Assembly: GCA_901472505.1 (NCBI GenBank)
Contig: LR590468.1
Span: forward strand, 2,951,501-3,015,500
Direction: 5' to 3'
Source: Proteus vulgaris
GTDB lineage: Bacteria > Pseudomonadota > Gammaproteobacteria > Enterobacterales > Enterobacteriaceae
DNA length: 64,000 nt
The position numbers and the translations under genes were made by a program. The notes below the pieces were generated by a model. The model was not told the DNA's origin and made no database searches. It saw nothing but the letters and a program-made list of their open reading frames with translations. Position 1 is the first letter of the stretch; each line of letters starts with the position of its first letter. This document shows, one piece after another, positions 20,386 through 31,320 of this stretch.

Positions 20386-20590
20386 GGAACTGCCTGTATT
20401 TCTGTAAAAAATTATCTAATATCTTAGCGCTGTTAGGAAGGTTGTGCCAGCCTTTAAGGGGAAAGTGTTTTATCAGCTTATCTGCATTTTTGTAAAAAAG
20501 ATCCTGATCGGACTTGTTCGGCGTACAACTGTACGCTAAAGTGCTACTCAGAAATCCCGCAGCTACAACAATTATTGTAAAGAGGTATGA

Positions 20591-21801
20591 ATGAAGCGCG
20601 CAGTGATCACGGGTCTGGGTATTGTTTCGAGCATTGGTAATAACCAGAAAGAAGTGCTGGATTCTTTAAAGGAAGGCCGTTCCGGGATAACTTTCTCAGA
20701 AGAATTTAAAGAGATGGGGCTTCGTAGCCACATTTGGGGCAACGTTAAGCTTGATACTGAAGGTCTTATTGACCGTAAAATCCGCCGTTTTATGAGCGAC
20801 GCATCGGTTTATGCCTATTTATCTATGCAAGAAGCGATAGCTGATTCAGGTCTGAGTGAAGACCAAGTTTCTAATATTCGTTCTGGTTTAGTCGTAGGAT
20901 CTGGTGGTGGTTCCCCACGTAATCAGGTTCAAGGTTCTGATGGTATGAGAGCAAAAGGTCTACGTGGTGTAGGTCCTTATATGGTAACTCGAGCAATGGC
21001 ATCAGGTGTTTCAGCGTGTTTAGCCACACCGTTTAAAATTAAAGGCGTTAACTACTCAATCAGTTCTGCTTGTTCTACATCAGCACACTGTATTGGCCAC
21101 GCTGTTGAGCTTATCCAATTAGGCAAACAAGACGTTGTATTTGCTGGTGGTGGCGAAGAATTAAGTTGGGAAATGACCTGCGAATTTGACGCAATGGGCG
21201 CACTTTCAACGAAATATAACGAAACACCAAGTAAAGCTTCCCGTACTTACGATAAAAACCGTGATGGTTTTGTTATCGCTGGTGGTGGTGGCATTGTGGT
21301 TGTTGAAGAATTAGAACATGCATTAGCGCGTGGCGCACATATTTATGCTGAAATTGTGGGCTATGGTGCCACTTCTGATGGTGCAGATATGGTTGCACCT
21401 TCCGGTGAAGGGCTGTGCGTTGTATGCAAATGGCAATGCAAGATGTTGAGAAAGTTGATTACATCAATACACATGGTACTTCAACGCCAGTGGGTGATTT
21501 AAAAGAACTTGAAGCTATCACTGAAGTATTTGGCACACACACTCCTGCCATTTCAGCAACGAAGGCCATGACTGGTCACTCATTAGGTGCTGCTGGTGTA
21601 CATGAAGCAATTTATAGTCTATTAATGCTAGAACACGGTTTTATTGCACCAAGTATTAATATTGAAGAATTAGACGATAAAGCACTGGGTATGAATATTA
21701 TTACTCAGCCAACAGAACAAAAGTTAAACACAGTTATGTCAAATAGCTTTGGTTTTGGTGGTACGAATGCATCATTAGTAATGAGTAAATATAAAAACTA
21801 G
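20591..21801 (+). CDS. fabB: Beta-ketoacyl-ACP synthase I FabB, one frameshift
   Basis: Condensing enzyme of type II fatty-acid synthesis, needed for unsaturated fatty acids. It starts [18 protein letters not shown]. The nucleophile Cys lies in [12 protein letters not shown], with catalytic histidines in [11 protein letters not shown] and TGHSLGAAG and the late motif [14 protein letters not shown]. The frame breaks near 21410: one more G after GAAG restores [21 protein letters not shown]. Corrected length is about 403 residues. Because E. coli FabB is essential without added unsaturated fatty acids, a real null mutation is unlikely. AAGAGG precedes the ATG. Confidence 0.95.
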
Positions 21802-21825
21802 TTACTAATACTTATTTTCTTATAT

Positions 21826-21868
21826 AAAAAAGGCAGGCTTCATTTTAATGGAGACTGCTTTTTATTTT
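21826..21868 (+). terminator. Terminator of fabB
   Basis: AAGGCAG...CTGCTT stem with one internal mismatch, a TTTA-containing loop and a T-rich tail. Confidence 0.7.
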
Positions 21869-22266
21869 AAATCCAATATATAAAATAAACTATTATTCTA
21901 ATAAAGATATCTTTCGAATAAAAAATATTTAAAAAAGATTATATAAATAATTTTTTAAAATACCTATCTTAATAGTTACTGATTTTATTATTCTAATAAA
22001 ATAGACGGTTTTTTATAACTAATTGTTTTTATTATAAAGTAAATTCAAGTGTGTTTTATTTCAATCGTTTAATTTAATTGTAACTAAAATCATTAAATGT
22101 TTTGTTTTATATAGAGTTAGGTTAATAGAAAGGGCCAATAGGACAAAAAGAGCGGTAAAAAATTGATCTGGATTATTTTATTACAAATAAGTAGGAGCTA
22201 TTTAATATAAAAGTTGGTAATGTTTGTCACGGATACTTGTATTACTTTATATTTTATACTTTGATT

Positions 22267-22339
22267 TCTTATGTTAGTTTTATTCATTAAATCTAATATC
22301 ATGAATGTGACCGGCTAAAAGTTTAGCCGGCATTTTTTT
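22267..22339 (+). ncRNA. Candidate small RNA downstream of fabB
   Basis: A TATACT -10-like hexamer at 22255-22260 could start a transcript near 22267, ending at the terminator around 22339: about 72 nt. No clear -35 is seen. No similarity to known sRNAs noticed. It could equally be the end of a long fabB read-through product. Confidence 0.25.
22311..22339 (+). terminator. Rho-independent terminator, plus strand
   Basis: CCGGCTAAA/TTTAGCCGG hairpin followed by CA and T7. There is no T-run on the minus side, so it does not serve the convergent exporter gene well. Confidence 0.7.
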
Positions 22340-22362
22340 ATTATCGTCTTTTGGACATTGAC

Positions 22363-23292
22363 TCACATCTCCTGATGACAATCTGCTTTTTTCGTTGCAG
22401 ATTGACGTCGGAAATTCAGCGGTGTTCTAAGTTGTTGAACTAAAAGCACACCCAGTAACACAATACCACCACCGACTAAATGATAGCTGTGCATTTCTTC
22501 ACCAAGAAGTGCGATGGCAATCATTGCGGTAAATAATGGCATCAAGTTCATAAAAATAGAGGTTGTATTCGCACCTAATTTCATCACACCTAAGATCCAC
22601 AAATAAGGTGCAAGAATAGAAGCGCCAATACCTGCAAAAATGACTAACCCAACATTATCTTTCGATAATGCTACGCTTTCGGTAAGAAAGAAGTTTGGTA
22701 ATAATAACAGAACACCAAACCCAATTTGAACATAAAGTGATTGCCAATTAGGTAGCGTGATTGACCATCGTTTTGTTAAAACGCCATAGAGTGCGTATGA
22801 TGCTGATGCAATAAACATCATTAGCTCGCCATAGCCCAATCCTTGAGAGAGTAGATGAGAGGGTTCGCCACGGCTAATTAGCCAGACCAGACCACTAATT
22901 GAAAGTACTGTACCTAGCACTATCCCAACAGTAGGCACTACTCGTAAAACAAAAATACTGATAATTACAGTCAGTAATGGGATCAGCGAATTTAAAATAC
23001 CCATAAATGTGGCGCTAACATAATGTGCAGCATAATAAGCTAGACTTTGGTACATCACCATTCCTAATGCACCAAGAATAAATAATTTCCACCAGTATTG
23101 TTTGACGATTTTACGATGATGCCAAACCGGCATGATCAAAAAAGGCGTCATGATTAAAAAGGCGAGAAACCAACGATAAAAAGAGATAGCCGCAGGATCG
23201 ATAACAGACGCAGCAGCTTTATTGACGACGGCATTAATGGACCAGATCAGTACCGCTAAGAGCGGAAAAATTGCATTCTTCATTGTTCTCAT
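22363..23292 (-). CDS. DMT-superfamily (EamA) transporter
   Basis: 309 residues with ten hydrophobic segments in two EamA repeats. The first starts near residue 8 (PLLAVLIWSINAVVNKAAAS); the second spans from about residue 150 (GYGELMMFIASASYALYGVL). YRWFLAFLIMTPF and LGEEMHSYHLVGGGIVLLGV are typical. Such proteins usually export metabolites or amino acids; the substrate is unknown. Start may be this ATG or the one three codons later. Divergent from an AraC regulator across 112 bp, a pairing also seen in E. coli nimT-nimR. Confidence 0.85.
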   Translation of the reverse strand: MRTMKNAIFPLLAVLIWSINAVVNKAAASVIDPAAISFYRWFLAFLIMTPFLIMPVWHHRKIVKQYWWKLFILGALGMVMYQSLAYYAAHYVSATFMGILNSLIPLLTVIISIFVLRVVPTVGIVLGTVLSISGLVWLISRGEPSHLLSQGLGYGELMMFIASASYALYGVLTKRWSITLPNWQSLYVQIGFGVLLLLPNFFLTESVALSKDNVGLVIFAGIGASILAPYLWILGVMKLGANTTSIFMNLMPLFTAMIAIALLGEEMHSYHLVGGGIVLLGVLLVQQLRTPLNFRRQSATKKADCHQEM

Positions 23293-23325
23293 ATCTATTT
23301 TTAAACCAGATCGCTATTGTAAGCC

Positions 23326-23359
23326 TGTCTGATTAGATATATATAATGAAAACCAGACA
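23326..23359. promoter_or_regulatory. Inverted repeat between the exporter and AraC genes
   Basis: TGTCTG (23326-23331) and CAGACA (23354-23359) face each other across 22 bp in the shared promoter region. They are candidate half-sites for the AraC regulator. Confidence 0.3.
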
Positions 23360-23404
23360 ACAGATAGGTCAATAAAGACAACATGACATGAGAACAACAT
23401 AAAG

Positions 23405-24187
23405 ATGACAATTGAACAACAAAAAATACAAGGGTTATTGTCTGATCCAGATACGGTTCGATTTCGTGATGAGCAATTATTAGCAGAAACGGAGTTTGTT
23501 TATCATCAACATGATTTTGGTCAGTTACTTTATGTGATTTCAGGTGTTATGGATTTAGAAGCGGGAGGACAGCGATTCTTAGCACCCCCTGAATTTAGTG
23601 TGTGGATCCCTAAAAATGTAGGGCATGCTAGTTATAATAAAAAAACACTTTCTTTTAAAGTCCTAGATATTGCACCTAATTGGTGTGAAGGATTGTTGGA
23701 TAAACCGTGTTTAATTCAATTAAGTGCTATTTTTTCAACTATATTTTCTGATTTTTTTTATCGCGGTATCTGTAAACCCCAAACAGAAGAAGATTTTCGA
23801 TTAGCACAAGTGTTAATTGATCAACTTAAAGTGTCGCCGATCCATCACACTTATTTACCTTCATCTAAAGATAAATTATTGGCGCCTATATTATCTATTT
23901 TAGAACAAAATCCAGCTGATAATACATCATTAGAGCAATGGGCTAAAAAACGTTATACCTCAGAAAGAACACTATCCCGACGTTGTCAGCAAGAATTAGG
24001 TATGTCTTTTAGCGAATGGCGTAAGCGCTTGCGCTTTTTACATGCGATTTCTTTATTAGAACAAGGGAAAAGTGTGAATGAAATTGCCTTCGATGTGGGT
24101 TATAGCTCTTCGTCTTCATTTATTGCAATGTTTCAACAATTTGCGGGTACGACGCCAGAGCGTTTTCGTCGATTACCTAGTTGTTAA
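23405..24187 (+). CDS. AraC-family regulator, NimR-like
   Basis: 260 residues. Cupin-type N-terminal domain (YHQHDFGQLLYVISGVMDLE, FSVWIPKNVGHAS). C-terminal AraC DNA-binding domain: LEQWAKKRYTSERTLSRRCQ with FSEWRKRLRFLHAISLLEQG, then VNEIAFDVGYSSSSSFIAMF and TTPERFRR. Same architecture as the AraC protein at the left end of the window. It probably controls the divergent EamA exporter; the inducer is unknown. Confidence 0.85.
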   Translation: MTIEQQKIQGLLSDPDTVRFRDEQLLAETEFVYHQHDFGQLLYVISGVMDLEAGGQRFLAPPEFSVWIPKNVGHASYNKKTLSFKVLDIAPNWCEGLLDKPCLIQLSAIFSTIFSDFFYRGICKPQTEEDFRLAQVLIDQLKVSPIHHTYLPSSKDKLLAPILSILEQNPADNTSLEQWAKKRYTSERTLSRRCQQELGMSFSEWRKRLRFLHAISLLEQGKSVNEIAFDVGYSSSSSFIAMFQQFAGTTPERFRRLPSC

Positions 24188-24336
24188 ATCTTCTTTTCAT
24201 ATATTTACTTAAAATCTAGGCAGATTTTACTGTCAATAATAGGCTTTGTTGTTAATAAGTGGCAAAATAGACCGCTTAATTTTATTTTTCGATAGATTGT
24301 TGACACACATAAATACCAAATCAGTGAGATAACACA

Positions 24337-25468
24337 GTGAAAATTCTGGTTGATGAAAACATGCCTTATGCAGAACAGCTTTTCCGCCAATTAGGTGAGG
24401 TAAAAGCGGTTTCTGGTCGTCCTTTACCTATTGATGAACTTAATGATTCTGATGCCTTAATGGTGAGATCAATTACTAAAGTCAATGAGTCCTTATTATC
24501 AGGCAAGCCAGTGAAATTTGTTGGAACGGCAACGGCAGGTTTTGATCATGTGGATATTGCATGGCTGGAGCAACAACAAATTGGTTTTTCATCAGCGCCA
24601 GGTTGTAATGCTATTGCTGTTGTTGAGTATGTTTTTTCTGCACTCATGATGTTTGCAGAGCAAGACGGCTTTCAATAACTGATAAAGTCGTTGGTATTGT
24701 GGGGGGTGGGAAATGTAGGCGGCGGTTAGCAACACGCTTACGTGCATTGGGAGTGGCTGTATTACTTTGCGATCCACCTAGAGCAGATAATGGTGATAAT
24801 GAAGAATTCCATTCATTGGAAACGCTACTAGAAAAAGCAGATATTCTGGACTTTTCATACACCTCTTAATAAATCAGGTCCATACAAAAGTTATCATTTA
24901 ATTAACGAGAGCAACCTTAAAGAATTACCAGAAAGGGCGTATTTTAATTAATGCAAGCCGTGGTGAAGTGGTTGATAATAAAGCATTATTATCAATTCTT
25001 GACAAAGGTAAATCCTTACGTGTGGTTTTAGATGTCTGGGAGCCAGAGCCTGATCTTTCTATTGAATTATTAAATAAAGTCGATATAGGCCACTCCACAT
25101 ATTGCGGGTTATACCTTAGAGGGTAAAGCACGTGGTACAACACAAGTATTTGAAGCTTATTGTGGTTTTATTGGACAGCCTCAACAAGTTGAATTATCAA
25201 CTTTGTTGCCAGCGCCGGACTATCTCAACCATTTCAGTGCAAGGTGAGCTAACACAAACGTTATTAAAACAACTCATCCACCTTGTTTATGATGTGCGTC
25301 GTGATGATGCATCATTACGAAAAGTGGCAGGCGTAAAAGGAGAGTTTGATAAATTACGCAAAACTTTATCCTGTACGCCGAGAATGGTCTTCACTGCATG
25401 TGATTTGTGATAACCAAACCACAGCCAATACATTAAATGCGATTGGTTTTAGTGCGACACACAAATAA
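24337..25468 (+). CDS. pdxB: Erythronate-4-phosphate dehydrogenase PdxB, about nine indels
   Basis: Second step of pyridoxal-phosphate biosynthesis (erythronate-4-phosphate to 2-oxo-3-hydroxy-4-phosphobutanoate), a D-isomer 2-hydroxyacid dehydrogenase. GTG start, [20 protein letters not shown]. Recognisable pieces in shifting frames: [27 protein letters not shown], the NAD-binding [56 protein letters not shown] and [17 protein letters not shown]. Indels lie near 24671, 24703, 24720, 24849, 24932, 25090, 25228 and 25361-25368 (two). All other residues align with E. coli PdxB, so the gene is probably whole and this stretch of consensus is poor. First gene of the pdxB-usg-truA-dedA run. Confidence 0.88.
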
Positions 25469-25513
25469 AGCACAACATTATTTTAAAAATTTTACGGTAT
25501 TGGAGGATATCTT

Positions 25514-26527
25514 ATGGGAGAAGGTTGGAATATTGCTGTTGTGGGGTGCAACAGGCGCTGTTGGTGAGGCAATTTTAGAGCTGTTACAAGAGCGTGAATT
25601 TCCCATTGGTGAACTGACGGCAATTGCGAGTGAAGACAGCATTGGAAAATCTGTGCGTGTAAAACAGCAAAAGTGTTGCTGTTCAAGGTATTCACAATAT
25701 CGATTGGGCAGATATTCAATTAGCTTTCTTTGCTGCTCCTACTGAAATTAGTGCGCAATATGCACAACAAGCCGCAGATGCAGGCTGTATTATTATTGAT
25801 TGTAGTGGCATTTTTGCAATGGATTGGGATGTACCGTTGGTTGTTCCTGGTGTGAACAGCGCAATGCTAGCAGAATATCGCACCCGTAATATTGTCTCCA
25901 TTGCAGATAGCATGGTCAGCCAATTGTTACGAGCGATTAATCCATTAACAGAAGCTGCTGGTTTGACACGTCTTAGTGTGACTAATTTAATGTCTGTCTC
26001 CCGTTTAGGAAAACAAGCTGTTGATGAACTTGCTGGACAAAGTGCTCGTTTGCTTAATGGGATCCCACCTGAATTAGGTCGTTTTAATAAGCAACTGGCT
26101 TTTAATATTTTACCTCTCATGGTTGATGACGAAGGTTCAGTACAAGAAGAGCGTCGTATGGTTGACCAAATTCGTAAGATTTTACAAGACGAAGGCCTTC
26201 CAATTTCTGTGACAACATTACAGGCGCCTGTTTTCTATGGGTAATGCACAATCAGTGCAATTAGAAACATCACGCCCAATGGGCAGTGATGAAGCGCGTG
26301 AAACATTACAAGAAAATGAAGATCTGAGCATTAGTGAAGAAAATGATTTCCCAACACAAGTCACCGATGCTTCGGGGAATGTGAACCTAAATTTAGGTTG
26401 CTTCCGCAATGATTATGGTATGCCAGAAGCATTACAATTTTGGTCAGTAGCAGATAATGTACGCTTTGGTGGAGCATTAATGGCTGTTGAAGTAGCAGAA
26501 CAATTAATGCAGGAGCAGTTTTACTAA
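25514..26527 (+). CDS. usg: Semialdehyde-dehydrogenase-like protein Usg, several indels
   Basis: Paralogue of aspartate-semialdehyde dehydrogenase encoded between pdxB and truA, also in E. coli; its function is not established. GGAGG precedes the ATG. N-terminal Rossmann motif after correction: [20 protein letters not shown]. Then [57 protein letters not shown] and [20 protein letters not shown]. Indels: extra G near 25545, a short scramble at about 25665-25680, extra G at 26239-26241. Its stop overlaps the truA start (TAATG). Confidence 0.85.
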
Positions 26528-27413
26528 TGAATGCGTCAGTGAGTGCTGAAGTTGCAGAACAATCCTTGACTGAGTCAACGGTTCTTTCTGGAAGCACAAC
26601 AATCAAAATCGCGTTAGGCGTTGAATATGATGGTAGCCACTATTATGGCTGGCAACGCCAAAATGAAGTACGTAGTGTACAAGAACGATTAGAAAAAGCG
26701 CTTTCACAGGTGGCTAATGAACCTATATCGGTTTTTTGTGCAGGAAGAACTGATGCTGGTGTACATGCGACAGGGCAAGTTGTTCATTTTGAAACAACGG
26801 CACACCGCAAAGATCCGGCATGGACAATGGGCGTTAATACGCATTTACCTGCGGATATTGCAGTCCGTTGGGGTAAAAACGGGTGTCTGATGATTTTCAT
26901 GCGCGTTTTAGTGCAACGGCAAGGCGTTATCGTTATGTGATTTTTAATCATCGTTACCGTCCTGCTATTTTGTCATCTGGAGTGACACATTTTCATTACC
27001 CTTTAGATGCTGAACGTATGCATCAAGCCGCGCAATGTTTATTGGGTGAAAATGACTTTACCTCTTTTAGAGCAGTTCAATGTCAATCACGAACGCCATG
27101 GCGTAACGTTATGCATGTTAACGTTTCTCGATATGGTGATTATGTTGTGGTGGATATTAAAGCGAATGCTTTTGTACACCATATGGTGCGAAATATTGTC
27201 GGTAGCCTTTTAGAAATAGGGTGTGGCAACCAGGATATTACTTGGATGGCTGAACTATTAGCCTTAAAAGACAGAACCAAAGCTGCGGCAACAGCGAAAG
27301 CGAATGGTTTGTATTTGGTGTCCGTAGATTATCCTGAACATTTTGAATTACCAAAACCTGCAATGGGCCCACTATTTTTAGCGGATAACCCTATTGAGAT
27401 ATCTCAATCATAA
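26527..27413 (+). CDS. truA: tRNA pseudouridine synthase TruA (positions 38-40), two adjacent indels
   Basis: Isomerises uridines 38-40 of the tRNA anticodon arm. Motifs: [20 protein letters not shown], the catalytic loop [20 protein letters not shown] (nucleophilic Asp in GRTDAGVH), [32 protein letters not shown] and [15 protein letters not shown]. Between 26875 and 26883 the sequence has one A and one G too many; removing them gives [16 protein letters not shown] as in E. coli. About 20 extra N-terminal residues precede the conserved core (IALGVEYDG), so an internal start is possible. Confidence 0.93.
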
Positions 27414-27437
27414 AAACACCCAGTACTCTGAGGATTT

Positions 27438-28139
27438 ATGGAAATATTAACGCAATTTGTTGATTTAATAAAATTTCTAATTGATTTCATTTTACATATT
27501 GATGCACATTTAGCAGAGCTTGTTGCTCAATATGGTACGTGGGTCTATGCCATTTTGTTTCTGATTGTTTTTTGTGAAACGGGGCTGGTGGTAACGCCAT
27601 TTTTACCTGGTGATTCGTTGCTGTTTGTTGCAGGTGCTTTGGCTGCTTTAGATACCAATGATGTGAATGTCCATATTATGGTTTTACTGTTGCTTTGTGC
27701 TGCGATTTTAGGTGATGCAGTAAATTATTCTATTGGACGACTTTTTGGCGAAAAGCTATTTAGTAAACCGAATTCACGTATTTTCCGCCGTGAATATCTG
27801 GATAAAACCCATGCTTTTTATGAAAAACATGGTGGTAAAGCGATTATTTTGGCAAGATTTGTGCCGATTATCCGAACTTTTGCGCCATTCGTTGCAGGAA
27901 TGGGAAAAATGTCATATCGTCATTTTGCCTTTTATAATGTAACTGGGGCAATTGCATGGGTACTGCTATTTACTTATGCTGGCTACTTTTTTGGTGACTT
28001 AGATATAGTTCAAAAGAACTTAAAATTGCTAATTGTTGCCATTATTGTTATTTCTATTTTACCGGGCGTCATTGAGATCATGCGCCATCGTAGAGCGAGC
28101 GCAAAAGCGAAGAAAGAAAGTGATAACAAAGAGGTTTGA
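27438..28139 (+). CDS. dedA: DedA-family membrane protein
   Basis: 233-residue inner-membrane protein of the DedA/SNARE-associated family, implicated in undecaprenyl- or phospholipid flipping and in membrane-potential homeostasis. It has the family signatures [34 protein letters not shown] and [23 protein letters not shown] cut here by register, containing the conserved arginines. Basic C-terminal tail. Follows truA by 24 bp with a GAGG site, same operon. Confidence 0.92.
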   Translation: MEILTQFVDLIKFLIDFILHIDAHLAELVAQYGTWVYAILFLIVFCETGLVVTPFLPGDSLLFVAGALAALDTNDVNVHIMVLLLLCAAILGDAVNYSIGRLFGEKLFSKPNSRIFRREYLDKTHAFYEKHGGKAIILARFVPIIRTFAPFVAGMGKMSYRHFAFYNVTGAIAWVLLFTYAGYFFGDLDIVQKNLKLLIVAIIVISILPGVIEIMRHRRASAKAKKESDNKEV

Positions 28140-28308
28140 GCAGTTATCATCGGTTTTTGCCGTAGAATAGCCATAATAAAGAGATGCGCTGAAATTCAGT
28201 AAGCGGTATCATCATAAACTTTGCTAACCACACAGCCAGTGCATTGTGGTTGATACGCTCACAATAATTTTACTGGCGAAGGTCAGATTCAGACGAAAAG
28301 GTCCGTTA

Positions 28309-29271
28309 ATGAGCTGGATTGAAAAAATTCTAAATAAAAGCACTATCACAAGTTCACGTAAAGCCAATATCCCAGAAGGGGTTTGGACTAAATGTGATAG
28401 CTGTGGACAGGTACTCTATCGCGCAGAATTGGAGCGCAATTTAGAGGTTTGTCCTAAATGTGATCACCATATGCGCATTTCAGCGCGCCGTCGCCTTGAG
28501 ACGTTCCTTGATTCAGGAAGTACGATAGAATTAGGTAGTGAATTAGAACCTAAAGATATTCTGAAATTCCGCGACTCCAAAAAATATAAAGACAGAATTA
28601 GCGCTGCTCAAAAACAAACTCAAGAAAAAGACGCATTAATCGTCATGAAAGGAACATTGAAAAAGATGCCCGTTGTTGCAGCTTCTTTTGAGTTCGCGTT
28701 TATGGGCGGTTCTATGGCTTCTGTTGTGGGAGCACGTTTTGTCCGTGCGGTTGAACAAGCGTTAGAAGATAATTGTCCTCTGGTTTGTTTTTCTGCAAGT
28801 GGCGGTGCTCGTATGCAAGAAGCGCTGATGTCATTAATGCAAATGGCGAAAACCAGTGCAGCATTAGCAAAAATGCAAGAGCGTAGTTTGCCTTACATTT
28901 CAGTCATGACTGACCCTACAATGGGGGGAGTTTCTGCAAGTTTAGCCATGCTAGGTGATATTAACGTTGCGGAGCCTAAAGCACTGATTGGTTTTGCGGG
29001 TCCTCGCGTTATTGAGCAAACTGTTCGTGAAAAACTGCCAGCAGGTTTTCAGCGCAGTGAGTTTTTGTTAGAAAAAGGGGCGATTGATATGATTGTACGT
29101 CGTCCAGAAATGCGTGATGAGCTGGCTGAATTGCTGGCTAAGCTGACTCAATATGATTTAGTCGAAGATGAAGATGAAATCATTAGCGAAGAAATGATTG
29201 CTGATGAAATCGAATCTACTGATAACGAGCCAGAAATTAACATCGAAACGAACAAAAAAGAAGATGTCTAA
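28309..29271 (+). CDS. accD: Acetyl-CoA carboxylase carboxyltransferase beta subunit AccD
   Basis: Beta subunit of the carboxyltransferase that makes malonyl-CoA with AccA. An N-terminal zinc ribbon ([10 protein letters not shown] ... CPKCDHHM) precedes the crotonase-like core: [40 protein letters not shown] and [17 protein letters not shown]. The start is placed at MSWIEKIL, matching E. coli, with AAAAGG upstream. 320 residues, about 16 longer than E. coli. The extension is a very acidic C-terminal tail (about residues 278-320). Intact. The last 8 bases overlap folC. Confidence 0.96.
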   Translation: MSWIEKILNKSTITSSRKANIPEGVWTKCDSCGQVLYRAELERNLEVCPKCDHHMRISARRRLETFLDSGSTIELGSELEPKDILKFRDSKKYKDRISAAQKQTQEKDALIVMKGTLKKMPVVAASFEFAFMGGSMASVVGARFVRAVEQALEDNCPLVCFSASGGARMQEALMSLMQMAKTSAALAKMQERSLPYISVMTDPTMGGVSASLAMLGDINVAEPKALIGFAGPRVIEQTVREKLPAGFQRSEFLLEKGAIDMIVRRPEMRDELAELLAKLTQYDLVEDEDEIISEEMIADEIESTDNEPEINIETNKKEDV

Positions 29272-30562
29272 TATCATAACCGCTCCTAAAGCCACATCGC
29301 CTCTGTCGGTGTGGCTTTCTTATCTTGAACATTTGCATTCAAGCGCCATTGATATGGGGTTAGAACGTGTGGGTAAGGTAGGAAAATTATTAAATGTGTT
29401 ACGTCCTGCGCCTAAAGTCATTACTGTTTCAGGTACAAATGGAAAAGGCACAACCTGTCATATGCTAGAGTCAATCTTGATGGCATCAGGATTGAAAGTC
29501 GGCGTTTATAGCTCCCCTCATCTTGTTCGTTACACTGAGCGTGTCCGCATTCAAGGCAATGAACTCTCTGAAAACGCTTTTTGTGAAGTTTTTGCGGAAA
29601 TTGAACAAGCTAGAGGCGATATCTCGCTTACTTTTTTTGAATATGGCACGCTTGCAGCACTGAAACTATTTCAGCAAGCACAACTTGATGTTGTGATCCT
29701 TGAAGTAGGATTAGGGGGACGATTAGATGCCACCAATATCGTTGATGCTGATGTTGCCACTATCACGAGTATTGCGCTTGATCATACGGATTGGTTAGGG
29801 GCCGATAGAGAACATATTGGTCATGAGAAAGCGGGTATCTTCCGCACTGATCACTATGCTGTTGTGGGTGAGCCTGATATGCCTCATTCTATAGCGCTTG
29901 TGGCAAATGAAAAACAGGCTAAACTTTTTCGTCGTGGGGTTGATTGGTCTTTTGTTATTGAAGGTGATCATTGGCATTGGCATTGTGCTGATTGTGAATT
30001 TGATGCGTTGCCAATCCCTAATATTCCCTTAGCTAATGCAGCTACTGCCATGGGTGTTATTCGTTGCTTGCTCAAATCTGATGATAAAGTTAGTCAAGCA
30101 ATTACACATCAAAGTATTATTGAAGGCATGTCTCGTGCGCAATTACCGGGGCGCTTTCAGATCATTTCACAACACCCTCTGGTTATCTTTGATGTGGCGC
30201 ATAATCCTCATGCGGCGGGATATTTAGCTGAAAAATTATCACAATTACCGCGTCAGTCTGATACCCAAGTGCGCATTGTTGTTGGTATGCTAGGTGATAA
30301 AGATATTGCGGGAACATTAGCGTGCTTAATACCATTGGCTGATAGTTGGTATGTTGCTCCACTTAATGAATTTCGTGGCGCCTCAGCGCACGTGCTTGCT
30401 CAGCATCTTGAAAATCCATCGGTATTTGAGAGTGTAGAGACGGCATGGAAACAAGCTATGTCTGATGCTAATCCTGATGATATCATCGTGGTTTGTGGCT
30501 CATTTCATACAGTCGCGCATGTGATGGAACTTTTGGAAAAGGAGAGTATGGGTGGCGAGTAA
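29264..30562 (+). CDS. folC: Bifunctional dihydrofolate synthase / folylpolyglutamate synthase FolC
   Basis: Adds glutamate to dihydropteroate and to tetrahydrofolates; cytosolic Mur-ligase-type ATPase. ATP loop [16 protein letters not shown], then [17 protein letters not shown] and [20 protein letters not shown]. The C-terminal ligase domain contains [17 protein letters not shown]. 432 residues, near the E. coli length. Start chosen at MSNIITAPK, inside the end of accD, suggesting translational coupling. Confidence 0.95.
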   Translation: MSNIITAPKATSPLSVWLSYLEHLHSSAIDMGLERVGKVGKLLNVLRPAPKVITVSGTNGKGTTCHMLESILMASGLKVGVYSSPHLVRYTERVRIQGNELSENAFCEVFAEIEQARGDISLTFFEYGTLAALKLFQQAQLDVVILEVGLGGRLDATNIVDADVATITSIALDHTDWLGADREHIGHEKAGIFRTDHYAVVGEPDMPHSIALVANEKQAKLFRRGVDWSFVIEGDHWHWHCADCEFDALPIPNIPLANAATAMGVIRCLLKSDDKVSQAITHQSIIEGMSRAQLPGRFQIISQHPLVIFDVAHNPHAAGYLAEKLSQLPRQSDTQVRIVVGMLGDKDIAGTLACLIPLADSWYVAPLNEFRGASAHVLAQHLENPSVFESVETAWKQAMSDANPDDIIVVCGSFHTVAHVMELLEKESMGGE

Positions 30563-31208
30563 ATTTCAAAATCGTTTAGTCGGAGCCGTGGTATTAGTGG
30601 CTGTCGGGGTTATTTTTTTACCTGCGTTGCTTGACGGCGATAAGAAATATAACGAAGACCAATTTGCCGCTATTCCTTTAGTACCCAAACCAGGCGATGA
30701 GCAAGAAATTGAATCTATCGCACCTATAGAGCAAACGACAACACCGTCAACGCTATCTGAAGGTGCTTCTGAAGCTATGCTTTCTGAAGCAGTAACCGGT
30801 GTTGAACAACCTACGGCAACACCACCACAATCGCCAAACGTTGTTCCTGTTACACCATTAGAACAACCGACACCTACACCACCAGAACAACCCAAACCTG
30901 TGCCACCAGTGGTCACGCCACCTGTACAACCATCAGTACCTCCAGTACAAGAAACGAAACCACCAAAAGGCGAAGCGTGGGTTGTTCAACTGGGTGCATT
31001 GAAAAATGCGGCGAAGGTAGAAGAAATTATTGCGAAAATGCATTTCTCAGGTTATCCAGTATATACCGTTCCTGCGCGTCCTGTTGCGGGACAAATGACT
31101 CGAATTTACATTGGGCCAAGTGCTTCTAAGTCTGAATTACAGGACATTTTACCGCATTTAAAAGAGCTTACAGGCTTGCAAGGTGAGGTAAGGGCATATA
31201 AGCCTTAA
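30552..31208 (+). CDS. dedD: Cell-division SPOR-domain protein DedD
   Basis: Septal inner-membrane protein that supports cell constriction. GTG start after AAGGAGAG, overlapping the folC end. Residues 9-27 form one transmembrane helix (LVGAVVLVAVGVIFLPALL). A long Pro/Thr/Val-rich periplasmic linker occupies about residues 55-140. The C-terminal SPOR domain (WVVQLGALKNAAKVEEIIAK ... IYIGPSASKSELQ) binds denuded peptidoglycan. The linker has short repeated TPPEQP-like units. 218 residues, as in E. coli. Confidence 0.95.
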   Translation: MASKFQNRLVGAVVLVAVGVIFLPALLDGDKKYNEDQFAAIPLVPKPGDEQEIESIAPIEQTTTPSTLSEGASEAMLSEAVTGVEQPTATPPQSPNVVPVTPLEQPTPTPPEQPKPVPPVVTPPVQPSVPPVQETKPPKGEAWVVQLGALKNAAKVEEIIAKMHFSGYPVYTVPARPVAGQMTRIYIGPSASKSELQDILPHLKELTGLQGEVRAYKP

Positions 31209-31260
31209 TTTTTCTAAACGTGTCATCTGATGAGTGATGTAACAAAGCGTTAACTGATTG

Positions 31261-31287
31261 CGGCGATTATGATTTTTCATATCGCCG
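31261..31287 (+). terminator. Hairpin after dedD
   Basis: CGGCGAT/ATCGCCG plus inner ATGA/TCAT arms with one bulged base. The downstream tail is only partly U-rich. Possibly a weak terminator separating folC-dedD from cvpA-purF. Confidence 0.4.
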
Positions 31288-31320
31288 TAAATTATTTTGA
31301 AATTAGCGAAAATTAGCATT

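Larger units (their letters stand above)
21869..22362. other. AT-rich intergenic region after fabB
   Basis: No protein-coding gene found. It ends with a plus-strand terminator that does not belong to fabB, which has its own, so an independent short transcript is possible (next entries). Confidence 0.5.
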
